Part shown: piece after piece, positions 53,384 through 62,680 of the stretch
Layout of the letters: the number at the start of each line of letters is the position of its first letter
How positions within the stretch are numbered: position 1 is the stretch's first letter
Assembly: GCA_903845055.1 (NCBI GenBank)
Contig: CAIMWF010000038.1
Location: 1-64,000 of the forward strand
Direction of reading: 5' to 3'
Origin: an uncultured Bacteroidales bacterium
GTDB taxonomy: Bacteria > Bacteroidota > Bacteroidia > Bacteroidales > FEN-979
Length of the DNA stretch: 64,000 nt
The notes under the pieces: generated by a model
The model's input: only the letters and a program-made list of their open reading frames with translations
What the model was told of the DNA's origin: nothing
Databases searched by the model: none
Position numbers and translations under genes: made by a program

Positions 53384-55792
53384 ATGATTCTCCGTAATTT
53401 TCAGCGAATTACACTGGCTTTCCTGTTTATTTTCCTCGCAGGAACCCTGCCGGCCCAGACCGGTATAATCAGGGGCAGGGTGTCAAACCACAAGAACAAC
53501 GAACCGGTTCCATTTGTGAATATCATTATCGACGGCAAACCCACCCAGGGGGCCACCAGCGATATGGATGGCAAATTTTCGATCGTGAATGTCGCCCCGG
53601 GATATACGCGGCTGATTGCCACCTCCGTGGGTTTTAAAAAGTACACCTCGGCCGATTTCCTGGTAACGAACGCCAAAACGACAGACTTTGATATCGGGCT
53701 GGACGAGCAGGTAACCACCCTTGACCAGGTGGAGATCAAGCCTTCGGTTGTTGAGAGGAATGAAGAGGTGCCGGTTTCGCTCCAGAAACTCTCCATCCAG
53801 GAGATCGAGCGGAGCCCGGGTTCAAACCGCGATATTTCGAAGGTGATCCAGAGCCTGCCCGGTGTGGCTTCCTTCGCCTCTTTCCGCAACGATATCGTCG
53901 TCAGGGGAGGAGGCCCGAGCGAAAACCGTTTTTACCTCGATGGCGTTGAAATCCCTTACCTGAACCATTTTTCGACCCAGGGATCTTCGGGTGGCCCGGT
54001 GGGGATCATCAATGTCGACCTGATCCGCGAAGTACAGCTCTATTCGAGCGCCTTCCCAACCAGCAGGGGCAATGCCCTCAGTTCGGTGATGGACCTGCGC
54101 CAGGTGGACGGCAACAAGGAAAAGTTCGGGGGCAGGGTATCGGTTGGTTCGAGCGATTTCGCCCTGACGCTGAATGGCCCGGTGACCAAAAATTCATCGT
54201 TGATCTTTTCGGTGCGCCGTTCGTACCTGCAACTCCTTTTCAGCGCGCTGAAGCTTCCTTTCCTGCCTACCTACAACGACTACCAGTTAAAATATAAAAT
54301 TGATTTTGACAAGCGGAACCAGCTGTCGGTCATCTCCATCGGTGCGCTTGACAAGAACAAACTCAACACCGGTATTTCAAACCCCGATGCATTCCAGCAC
54401 TATGTGTTGCAGTACCTGCCGGTCAACAACCAGTGGAGTTACGTTTTCGGCCTCGTTTACCGCCATTTCCGTGCAAAGGGATACGATACCTTCGTGCTGA
54501 GCCGGAGCATGCTGAACAATGACCAGATCAAGTATACCAACAACGTGGAGGTGGCCGACAGCCTGTTGTTCAAATACAATTCGCAGGAGACCGAAAACAA
54601 GTTCAGGTACGAAGGGCTTACCGACCTGGTAAAATGGAAGATCAGCTATGGTGCCGGGCTTGAATATGCGAAATACACCAACAATACCTTCCAGAAGATA
54701 TTTGTCGGGAACCAGCTTCGCACGGTCGATTACAACTCCCGGATCGGGTTGTTCAAATGGAGCCTTTTCTCCCAGGTCAACCGGGCCTTTTTCAACGACC
54801 GGCTGAACCTGAACCTGGGCATCAGGATGGATGCCAACAACTATTCGCAGGAGATGAACAACATGCTGAAACAGCTTTCTCCGCGGTTTTCGGCCTCCTA
54901 CGCCTTTGTCCCCGATAAGTTGTTCCTCAACTTCAACATCGGCCGCTATTACCAGCTGCCGGCCTATACTTCGCTCGGATACCGCAGCAACAGCGGCACG
55001 CTTGTCAACGATTCACTCGGGATCAAATATATCTCCGCCGACCATATCGTGCTCGGCATGGAATACCAGCCAAAACCGAATGCCAAGATCTCGCTGGAGG
55101 GATTTTACAAGTTTTACCGGAACTATCCCTTCTCCCTGCGCGATTCGGTGTCGCTGGCCAGCAAAGGATCCGATTTCGGCTCTGTCGGTGATGAACCGCT
55201 GAAACCCATTTCGAAAGGACGCGCCTATGGATTTGAAATCCTTTTAAGGAATGCCGACATCTTCAAATTCAATTTCATCCTCACCTACACCTTCGTGCGC
55301 AGCGAGTTCACCGATTACAACGGCAAATACATCCCTTCGGCCTGGGACAACCGGAACCTGCTCAATGTGACCATCGGCAGGAAATTCAAACACAACTGGG
55401 AAATCGGTGCAAAATGGCGCTACGCGGGCGGACAGCCATATACGCCGTGGGATATGAACAAGTCGAGCCTGGTGACAGCATGGAACGTGCAGGGGAAGGG
55501 ATACCTCGATTATGCTGCGTTCAACACCCTTCGGTTGAATGCCTTCAACCAGCTCGATATCAGGATCGACAAGGGATTTTACTTCAGGAAATGGTCCCTC
55601 ATGTTTTACCTGGATGTGCAGAACGTGCTGAATTTCAAGGCACAGCAGCCGGATTTGCTGGTCAACACCCAGGAAGACGGATCGGTGGTGAAATATGTCG
55701 ATCTGCAGGGACAGGAGCGCTATAAACTGCGCAGCATCCCGAACAAGGCCGGCACCGTGCTGCCGGCCATCGGGATCATGGTTGATTTTTAA
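53384..55792 (+). CDS. TonB-dependent receptor with N-terminal carboxypeptidase-regulatory-like domain
   Basis: GIIRGRVSNHKNNEPVPFVNIIIDGKPTQGATSDMDGKF; plug ISKVIQSLPGVASFASFRNDIVVRGGGPSENRFYLDGVEIPYLNHF. Confidence 0.93.
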   Translation: MILRNFQRITLAFLFIFLAGTLPAQTGIIRGRVSNHKNNEPVPFVNIIIDGKPTQGATSDMDGKFSIVNVAPGYTRLIATSVGFKKYTSADFLVTNAKTTDFDIGLDEQVTTLDQVEIKPSVVERNEEVPVSLQKLSIQEIERSPGSNRDISKVIQSLPGVASFASFRNDIVVRGGGPSENRFYLDGVEIPYLNHFSTQGSSGGPVGIINVDLIREVQLYSSAFPTSRGNALSSVMDLRQVDGNKEKFGGRVSVGSSDFALTLNGPVTKNSSLIFSVRRSYLQLLFSALKLPFLPTYNDYQLKYKIDFDKRNQLSVISIGALDKNKLNTGISNPDAFQHYVLQYLPVNNQWSYVFGLVYRHFRAKGYDTFVLSRSMLNNDQIKYTNNVEVADSLLFKYNSQETENKFRYEGLTDLVKWKISYGAGLEYAKYTNNTFQKIFVGNQLRTVDYNSRIGLFKWSLFSQVNRAFFNDRLNLNLGIRMDANNYSQEMNNMLKQLSPRFSASYAFVPDKLFLNFNIGRYYQLPAYTSLGYRSNSGTLVNDSLGIKYISADHIVLGMEYQPKPNAKISLEGFYKFYRNYPFSLRDSVSLASKGSDFGSVGDEPLKPISKGRAYGFEILLRNADIFKFNFILTYTFVRSEFTDYNGKYIPSAWDNRNLLNVTIGRKFKHNWEIGAKWRYAGGQPYTPWDMNKSSLVTAWNVQGKGYLDYAAFNTLRLNAFNQLDIRIDKGFYFRKWSLMFYLDVQNVLNFKAQQPDLLVNTQEDGSVVKYVDLQGQERYKLRSIPNKAGTVLPAIGIMVDF

Positions 55793-56193
55793 TGACGCAT
55801 GCGCGGCTGGCGGGCCAGTCTCTCCTGAACCATCTTCTTATACGAAGTTAACTGGTCGGCGGTGAGGATTGGCTTCATTTCAGCCTCCTGCTGTGAGACC
55901 AGGCTTATGAAACTCTTCCGCTGGGCTGCTGTATCGGAGATTTTTTTGAGATCTTCCGTCTTTTTCGCATATTTCAGGTTGACGGCCAACACCTTTGGCT
56001 CCTGGGCAGGGGTAAGTTTGAGCTGATCCTTCATCCGTTCGGTCTGGCGTGCCGCGCGCTGTTCGGGAGTCGCATTCCCGCCCATCCCGCCGCCCTGCTG
56101 GGCAAATAGGGCAGAAGCTGAAAAAATAAGAAGTGCGGCCAGGGAAAGGACCAGGAAAAATTTTCGTGAAGCGATTTTCAATGATGTTTTCAT
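55789..56193 (-). CDS. Small periplasmic Spy/DUF4890-like protein
   Basis: Signal peptide; ATPEQRAARQTERMKDQLKLTPAQEPKVLAVNLKYAKKTEDL. Confidence 0.7.
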   Translation of the reverse strand: MKTSLKIASRKFFLVLSLAALLIFSASALFAQQGGGMGGNATPEQRAARQTERMKDQLKLTPAQEPKVLAVNLKYAKKTEDLKKISDTAAQRKSFISLVSQQEAEMKPILTADQLTSYKKMVQERLARQPRMRH

Positions 56194-56283
56194 AGTTTGT
56201 GTTTAATTGGTTTTTTGTTTAAAACGGGAAATGACCGGATCTGTTGTGCCGATCCGGCTTCAAAAAGACCCTGTAGTGCAAAA

Positions 56284-57243
56284 TTACTGTTTTTTCCCGA
56301 GCTCCTCTTTTATTTTGGTGCTGATGATCGCCGCCCCGGCAGGGTTCACATGGTCGGCGTTGAAAAAATATCCGGGCTTGCCGTGGAATTCATTGCGGTA
56401 ATCAAAGAGCAGGAAATTGTTGCAATGGTCGCGGGTAAGGGTTACAATCGCGCGGTCGAGCTTCTCCAGGTCGACCATCCTGTGTGCATATTTCAGGTAT
56501 TCATCGCTCATCGGCATCCTGAGCAGGATGAGGCGGATCCTGTATTGTTTGCACAGGCTGAGTATTTTCAGGTAATATTTTGTCTCACCGAGTACCGGAT
56601 TTCGCCCGTAACTCGAAAGGTAAACCGTTGCTATTTCAAATCCCAGGGCTTCGCGGTTGCGCTCCTTTGCAAAGTTGCGGTAATCCCTTGCCGGGATATA
56701 GCCGTTTTTGACCACCTGCATGTCGGCATTGCGGAATTGCAGCGACATCAGCACATACCTGTAATTCCCGGCATAGGAGAAGAAATTGCCCGAAAGCCAG
56801 TTCAGCAGGTACCCGGGATCGTTCGATTCGCGCGCAATCTCAAAATAATCCAGGTATTTCCGCCAGTAGCCATCGAAAGAAAGTTCATTTTCGGCCCTGG
56901 GGCTGAAATTGACGGGGTCGATGGAAAGAAGGATGTTTTGGGGTCTCTTGTTCGTTTTTTCGAGGATGTACTTTAATTTGTAATAGGTTTGCGCGTATAC
57001 CTCCTTGGGCATGATGTATGAAAAACCGGGCCCGAGTATCGCGGGATCCACCCGGTTGTGGGAGTTGCCAAGCATCAGGTACCTGATCGAATCGGGGCAG
57101 GCTTCGAATTGTTCGTCCTGCTGCCTGCTCAGCCTGAAATAATACATCCGTCGGTTGTAAACGATGTTCAGCAGCGCATTCAGGGCGATGACCATGATGA
57201 CAAACACCAGCAGTTTTTTAAAAAATAGAATTTTCCGGTCCAT
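56284..57243 (-). CDS. SGNH/AlgJ-AlgX-like membrane-anchored protein (MBOAT partner)
   Basis: N-terminal TM; YLMLGNSHNRVDPAIL (G-N-S-H); C-terminal FNADHVNPAGAAIIS (DxxH); start re-set to MDRKILFF. Confidence 0.78.
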   Translation of the reverse strand: MDRKILFFKKLLVFVIMVIALNALLNIVYNRRMYYFRLSRQQDEQFEACPDSIRYLMLGNSHNRVDPAILGPGFSYIMPKEVYAQTYYKLKYILEKTNKRPQNILLSIDPVNFSPRAENELSFDGYWRKYLDYFEIARESNDPGYLLNWLSGNFFSYAGNYRYVLMSLQFRNADMQVVKNGYIPARDYRNFAKERNREALGFEIATVYLSSYGRNPVLGETKYYLKILSLCKQYRIRLILLRMPMSDEYLKYAHRMVDLEKLDRAIVTLTRDHCNNFLLFDYRNEFHGKPGYFFNADHVNPAGAAIISTKIKEELGKKQ

Positions 57244-57244
57244 C

Positions 57245-58699
57245 TTAAAATTGAAAGTAGAAAAATTTCTGACTTGAAAAAACGCCGAAAGCAAGCAGGA
57301 ACATTACCATGAAAAGGTATGCGGCATACCGGATGATGACCGGTTTGCAAAGAAATTTCGAAGCCAGGGATTTCATGGCCACCAGGTATTCGAACCAGAG
57401 CATGAACAAAACGAGAACGATCCCCAGCAGAAGGTCCCCGTTTTTCAGCAGGGGCAGCAGGATCGCGTGGCCGGTCTGGCTGAAATCGGCCAGGTTCAGG
57501 ATCATGTAAAATGAGTCATGGAGCGGGTGCGGACCAAAGAAAAAGGCGGTGGAACATATCAGCAGGAAGGTGGCCGTGATGTTCAGCCCCTGGAGCAGTC
57601 GCGGGGCGGAATCCAGGCCGGTCACCCGGTTGAACCGGGTCATTAGGGGCCTGAAAACATTTGCGATGACCATAAAGGTGCCCTGGAACAAACCAAAAAT
57701 GATGAAATTCCAATAGGGGCCGTGCCAGAAACCAACCAGCACGAAAACAATGACCAGGTTGAGGTTCATCCGCCAGTTTACCTTTCGGCCGCGAAAGGTG
57801 AAGGGGAGGGAGAAATAGACATAATCGCGCAGCCAGGAGGTCAGGGAGATGTGCCAGCGGCTCCAGAATTCGGCAATCGACCGGGCGCTGAAGGGCCGGT
57901 TGAAATTCGGGCTCAGCCTGAACCCCATCAGCCGGGCCGATCCGATGGCAATATCGGTATATCCTGAGAAATCGGCGTAAACCTCCATCATTTTAAGAAC
58001 GATGGCGATGGCGATCTCGGGGCCGTGGAAATATCCTATGTTGCTGAAAACGGGATCCACGAACATGGAAAGCCGGTCGGCGATGGCCACTTTTTTGAAC
58101 ATGCCCCAGAGGATGAGGCGCAGTCCGCTGGTGAACAGTTGGGGATCGAAGCTGTGTTCGGCATGGAATTGCGGGATCAGCCTCCTGCCGCGCTCGATCG
58201 GGCCGGCCAGCACCAGCGGGAAAAAAGAGACGAACAGTGCGTAGATCCCGATGTTCTTCTCCGGTTTGACGACGCCACGGTATACATCGATGGTGTACCC
58301 GATGGTCTGGAAGGTGTAAAACGATATACCTGCCGGAACCAGGATGCCCATCCAGGGGATGACCGGCCTTTTCCCGGCGATCCCGGCAAACTGGTTCACA
58401 AGGTCGGTGAAGAAAACAAGGTACTTGAAGAAAACCAGCATCCCGAGGTTGACCGCCAGGGTGATAAGCAGGTATTTCAGCCGTTGTTTTTTATCCGGGA
58501 TCTTTCCCATCCGCACCGCGGCATAGTACGACACCAGGGTTGCTCCCATCAGCACCAGGACGAATTCGGCCCGCCACAGGAGATAAAAAAAATAGCTGGC
58601 GGCAAGGAGGATCATCCAGCGGAACCGGAAGGGGACCAGGTAGTAAAGCAATACGACGGCAGGGAGGAAAACGAGATATCCGATGGAATTGAAGAGCAT
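57245..58699 (-). CDS. MBOAT family O-acyltransferase (AlgI/DltB-like)
   Basis: FNSIGYLVFLPAVVLLYYLVP; NFNRPFSARSIAEFWSRWHISLTSWLRDYVYFSL; GFWHGPYWNFIIFGLFQG. Confidence 0.94.
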   Translation of the reverse strand: MLFNSIGYLVFLPAVVLLYYLVPFRFRWMILLAASYFFYLLWRAEFVLVLMGATLVSYYAAVRMGKIPDKKQRLKYLLITLAVNLGMLVFFKYLVFFTDLVNQFAGIAGKRPVIPWMGILVPAGISFYTFQTIGYTIDVYRGVVKPEKNIGIYALFVSFFPLVLAGPIERGRRLIPQFHAEHSFDPQLFTSGLRLILWGMFKKVAIADRLSMFVDPVFSNIGYFHGPEIAIAIVLKMMEVYADFSGYTDIAIGSARLMGFRLSPNFNRPFSARSIAEFWSRWHISLTSWLRDYVYFSLPFTFRGRKVNWRMNLNLVIVFVLVGFWHGPYWNFIIFGLFQGTFMVIANVFRPLMTRFNRVTGLDSAPRLLQGLNITATFLLICSTAFFFGPHPLHDSFYMILNLADFSQTGHAILLPLLKNGDLLLGIVLVLFMLWFEYLVAMKSLASKFLCKPVIIRYAAYLFMVMFLLAFGVFSSQKFFYFQF

Positions 58700-58713
58700 A
58701 GGTTCCCTGCCTG

Positions 58714-59412
58714 TTATTTCGTGAAAACATCCCCGCCTGTTTCGCGGTACCATACCCCTTCGGGGGATTCCTCCCGGTCAAGGCTGCCGGGATATTCTTT
58801 TAAAAGGGCTTCAAACCGCTGAGCCAGCCCTGTATCATAATCGGCGTTCTCAAACAATACTTTTGCAAGGTGATCTGCGCCGGCCAGGGCCCTCACGGCC
58901 TTCCTGATCTTCCCGCCCCGCTGTTCAAAACGTTCGCGGGTCAGTTCATACTGCTGGTTATCGGCCTCCTCCTGGCTTTCGCAAAGCCGGTACCCGAGTT
59001 GTAAATTGAAGTTGACCGCATTGGCGTTGGTACGCATGATGTGTGCAACCTGCCGTTTCCACCCAAGCAGGAAAAAGGTGGTTTCGATGCCGGCAACCGA
59101 TACCAGGTAAGGTACGAAGGTATTGTAAAACTCGGTCCGGCCGAGGAATATCCCCGATTCGGAGGAGCGGGACTCCCAGTCGATGTTTTTGTCGTTCAGC
59201 AGACCGATCTTTTCTCCCCGGTAGTGGATCATGAGGTAATTGTTCTTCAGGTTGCTGACCGACCTGAACCAATCAAGCTGCTGCACAGGCGAAATGATCT
59301 CCCGGTATTGCATGTTCAGCCTCACAGGGTCGGAGTTTCGCCATTGCCTCACCAGTTCAATATCCCCTTCGGTGAGCCGCTCCAGGATGATCCCGTATTT
59401 AAAGAACTTCAT
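58714..59412 (-). CDS. GNAT-fold acetyltransferase (PseH-like)
   Basis: LERLTEGDIELVRQWRNSDPVRLNMQYREIISPVQQLDWF; MRTNANAVNFNLQLGYRL. Confidence 0.8.
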   Translation of the reverse strand: MKFFKYGIILERLTEGDIELVRQWRNSDPVRLNMQYREIISPVQQLDWFRSVSNLKNNYLMIHYRGEKIGLLNDKNIDWESRSSESGIFLGRTEFYNTFVPYLVSVAGIETTFFLLGWKRQVAHIMRTNANAVNFNLQLGYRLCESQEEADNQQYELTRERFEQRGGKIRKAVRALAGADHLAKVLFENADYDTGLAQRFEALLKEYPGSLDREESPEGVWYRETGGDVFTK

Positions 59413-60340
59413 GGTTCAGCATCGTTTTGATGGCAAAGGGGGGCTTTTGGTTCTGCACCATGTAGATCCGGCTCAGGTATTCGCCGATGATGCCCAGCGA
59501 CAGCAGGATGATGCTGGTCGAAAACAGGATGGCCACGATGAGGGCGGTAAACCCCAGCGGAACATCGCGGAAGATCTTCTTGTAAATAAATACCAGGCCG
59601 ATGAAGAAGCTGAACATGGCGGTCATGAAACCTCCGTAAACCATCATCCGCAGGGGAATCGCCGTGTAATAGATCACCAGGTTCGAAAAGAGAGAAAAGA
59701 GACTGTGGCTGGTGTAGGATGACTGCTGGTAGGGCCGTTTCCGGTGGTCGACCAGCACGAAGGCGATGTGGCTGGTATACCAGTTGAAAAGTTCATCAAT
59801 GTAAATGAAGTTGATCTGGTGGTTGAGCAGGTTTTTTGCAAGCGACGATTTCATCAGCCTGAAGGAGGAGCCGTTGCCCTTGGTCTTGAAAATCCTGCGC
59901 GACCAGCCTTTCAGTGCGCCGCTGCCCATGTTGCGGGCCATGGAATGGTGTTTCGTTCCATAGATGCCATACACGAGGTCGGCATCCGAATGTTGCATGG
60001 TATCGATGAGTTTGGCAATTTCCTCGGGTGGATTCTGAAGGTCGTCGTCGATGGTGATGATAAAGTTACCCGATGCCTGTGCGATGCCGCAGATGGTTGC
60101 GTTGTGCTGCCCGAAATTCCGGGCCAGGCGGATGGCGATGATGTTCGCCGGGTTGGCCTTCTGAAGCGTTTCCAGCCTTTCCCAGCTGGCATCCTGGCTT
60201 CCGTCGTCGACAAAAACAACCTCGAATGATTTTTCAATTTTTTCCATGGTCTGCCCGATCCGGAGGAACAACTCCTCCAGCGATTCGCAGCTGTTAAAGA
60301 CCGGGACAACGACGGAATAATCAGGCTTCATCTTGCTCAT
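59399..60340 (-). CDS. Family 2 glycosyltransferase with C-terminal TMs (polyprenyl-phosphate type)
   Basis: YSVVVPVFNSCESLEELFLRI; VVFVDDGSQDASW; ITIDDDLQNPPEEI; two C-terminal TM helices. Confidence 0.93.
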   Translation of the reverse strand: MSKMKPDYSVVVPVFNSCESLEELFLRIGQTMEKIEKSFEVVFVDDGSQDASWERLETLQKANPANIIAIRLARNFGQHNATICGIAQASGNFIITIDDDLQNPPEEIAKLIDTMQHSDADLVYGIYGTKHHSMARNMGSGALKGWSRRIFKTKGNGSSFRLMKSSLAKNLLNHQINFIYIDELFNWYTSHIAFVLVDHRKRPYQQSSYTSHSLFSLFSNLVIYYTAIPLRMMVYGGFMTAMFSFFIGLVFIYKKIFRDVPLGFTALIVAILFSTSIILLSLGIIGEYLSRIYMVQNQKPPFAIKTMLNHEVL

Positions 60341-60345
60341 GACGG

Positions 60346-61080
60346 TTAACCTCCTCCTAATATAAGATTCGTGGCGCTCACCCATTTCGATGCATCCGAC
60401 AGGTAAAAGATGATGGTATTGGCAACATCCACAGGGTCGCCAAGCCCAAGCAGCTGGCGCTCTTCAATTTTATTCACCGCCTCCTGCGAAAAGTTCTCGG
60501 CAGTTTCGTTGAGCATGGGGGTGCGCACGAAAGCGGGGGCGATGCAGTTCACCCGGGTGCCCCTGGATGCCAGTTCAAGTGCCAGGACGCGTGCATAGGC
60601 CTCCAGGGCGGCCTTGGCGCTGATGTACATGGCCCCGCCCACAAAAGGATACCGAGTCGATATGGAGGAAATGAAAACAATGGAGCTGTTGCCCTTTGAA
60701 AGTTTCTTCTTTGCCAGGATCCTGGCGGTGAGCAGCACGGAGGCGTCGAAGCTGATGCGGAAGGTCCTGGAAATGGTCTCAGCCGTGATAAACCTTGCCG
60801 GTGCAAGTTCGGAGATGCCGGTGCTTTGTACCAGCCCGTCCAGCATTGGCAGGGCCTCCACCAGCCGGTCAATGTCGGCCTGGATGGTAAGATCGGCAGG
60901 GATTTGCTGATGGCCTTCACCCTGGAGTGAACCGAACGTCTCCTGCAGCCGTATGGTGTTTCGCCCCGTGACAATGACACGGGCGCCATATTCGCTGGCC
61001 GTGATGGCGGTTTGCCTGCCCAGTCCCGAGGAGGCACCCGTGACAAGAACCGTTTTGCCTTTCAGATCAAATGCGTTCAT
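60346..61080 (-). CDS. SDR family oxidoreductase (FabG-like)
   Basis: KTVLVTGASSGLGRQTAITASEYGARVIVTGRN; SSISTRYPFVGGAMYISAKAAL. Confidence 0.92.
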   Translation of the reverse strand: MNAFDLKGKTVLVTGASSGLGRQTAITASEYGARVIVTGRNTIRLQETFGSLQGEGHQQIPADLTIQADIDRLVEALPMLDGLVQSTGISELAPARFITAETISRTFRISFDASVLLTARILAKKKLSKGNSSIVFISSISTRYPFVGGAMYISAKAALEAYARVLALELASRGTRVNCIAPAFVRTPMLNETAENFSQEAVNKIEERQLLGLGDPVDVANTIIFYLSDASKWVSATNLILGGG

Positions 61081-62162
61081 CCGTTTTCAGATTGTACCGG
61101 CAGGGCTTCCTGTTCGGTAAATTCAGGGACCACCATGCCATCGGTTTCAACGAGGACGGTGCCCCATGACAGCCCGATCCCGAAAGCCGAGAGCAGGAGT
61201 TTGTGCGGTTTTTCGGCCAGGCTGGTCCGGATCTGGGTAACCATGGTCAGCGGGATCGACGAACAGCTGGTATTTCCGAAGTCGTGGAGCGAATAGGGAA
61301 CCCTCGAAGGATCCACCTTCAGCATCTTGCGCAGGGTCTCGTTGATCAGCCGGTTGGCCTGGTGAAACAGCAGGTAGTCGAACTCATCGAGCTGCCTGTT
61401 GAAATGTTTCAGGGTGGTTTTGATGTTGGGGACCACCTCGCGCAGGGAAAAGTTGAACACTTCGATCCCGTCGAGCGCGATCTGCAGGCGGTTGTGATAG
61501 ATCCCTTCGCCGTATTTTTTGATGGTGAAAGATTTTTTGCTGGCGAGGTTCCGCACGCCGCCGTCGCGGATAATGATGGCTTCGTAGCCGCTGCCGTCGG
61601 TCTGCAGGTTGAACTGCATGGCCGGGTGACCCGGCTTCAGCTCGAGGGCCGTGGCCGTCCCGGCATCGCCGAATAGCGGGAAGGTGCTTTTGTCGCGGTA
61701 GCAGGAGGTAACATTCGACAGGTCGCCGACCAGCAACAGCCCCTTTTGCATGCCGGTGGCCCGGATCAGGCTGCTGATGACCGAGAGGCCGTAAACATAT
61801 CCCGAACAACCGAGGTTGATGTCGATGGCCATGCAGGTTTTGGGCAGTTTCAGCCTGTCCTGGAGAATGGCGGAGGTCGAAGGGATGATGTAATCGCGCG
61901 ACTGGGAAACGAAAACAAGCAGGCTGATGTCATTCCTCGCCCAGACCAGCTGATCCAGCAACTGTTCCGCCGCCTGGAAACAAAGGTCCGAAGTGGTCTG
62001 CCCGGGCACGGCAACGTGCCGGGTTTCCACCCCGATCATGTTGATCAGCTGGTCGCGCTCCTTTTGCGTGATCCAGTCGTAATCGTGATTGGATAAACTT
62101 TTTTTGGGAACACAGGCCGAAAGACCGGCAATCCTGACATCGGGTATCTCAAAAATGGCCAT
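61077..62162 (-). CDS. Ketoacyl-ACP synthase III family (FabH-like)
   Basis: DINLGCSGYVYGLSVISSLI (Cys), LLFHQANRLINETLRKML (His), HDFGNTSCSSIPLTM (Asn). Confidence 0.92.
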   Translation of the reverse strand: MAIFEIPDVRIAGLSACVPKKSLSNHDYDWITQKERDQLINMIGVETRHVAVPGQTTSDLCFQAAEQLLDQLVWARNDISLLVFVSQSRDYIIPSTSAILQDRLKLPKTCMAIDINLGCSGYVYGLSVISSLIRATGMQKGLLLVGDLSNVTSCYRDKSTFPLFGDAGTATALELKPGHPAMQFNLQTDGSGYEAIIIRDGGVRNLASKKSFTIKKYGEGIYHNRLQIALDGIEVFNFSLREVVPNIKTTLKHFNRQLDEFDYLLFHQANRLINETLRKMLKVDPSRVPYSLHDFGNTSCSSIPLTMVTQIRTSLAEKPHKLLLSAFGIGLSWGTVLVETDGMVVPEFTEQEALPVQSENG

Positions 62163-62392
62163 TTCCTGCTTCGGTTGGTCTCTGCTGTTACAAGCTTACT
62201 ACGCAAAAGTACTTTTTTTTTCTTTAAAGTCTCCTTTTTTCTAAATTTGCCCGGTTAGGTACGACCATTCTCCGTTTCCTTTTGAGTTTTGAACTTTGAT
62301 CTTTAATTTATCATTTAATTCGTAAAAGGTTTGCGAAGCACAGGACCCGCATGAGGAAATACACGTAAAGAAAATCAAGGAATGAGCGTTAA

Positions 62393-62523
62393 AAACTGCG
62401 GACTGTTTGAGGTGCGCAGCGCCGAGTTTCCGCAGTTTAGAGAATGACGCGGATTTTTAGTGAATCTCCGTAAGCGGTGACTTTTCTTTGTTTCTTTCTT
62501 TTGGTGGCAGCATAAGAAAGAAA
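62393..62523. repeat. Compound palindromic (REP/MITE-like) intergenic element
   Basis: AAACTGCGGA (62393-62402) / TCCGCAGTTT (62429-62438) enclosing GGTGC-GCA-GCGCC, then TTTCTTTCTT (62491-62500) / AAGAAAGAAA (62514-62523). Confidence 0.7.
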
Positions 62524-62581
62524 GGCAATAAAATATCGAATATTGATCAATGAAATTTGAAGTTTTTGCCAGAGGAAAAAT

Positions 62582-62621
62582 TAAATGGCAAAATGGTAAA
62601 ATGGTAAAATGGTAAAATTGG
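62582..62621 (+). repeat. 8-mer array (AAAATGGT)x3 with degenerate flanking units
   Basis: taaatggc/aaaatggt/aaaatggt/aaaatggt/aaaattgg. Confidence 0.88.
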
Positions 62622-62680
62622 GGCCAGCCGACAGGCTCCCGATCGAACCGTAATTTTAAACTTTGAATTAAAAACACTGC

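Noticed and set aside
21425-62621. Short tandem arrays considered as CRISPR
   Set aside because: Units are 7-9 bp, directly adjacent with no spacers, and no cas genes are present
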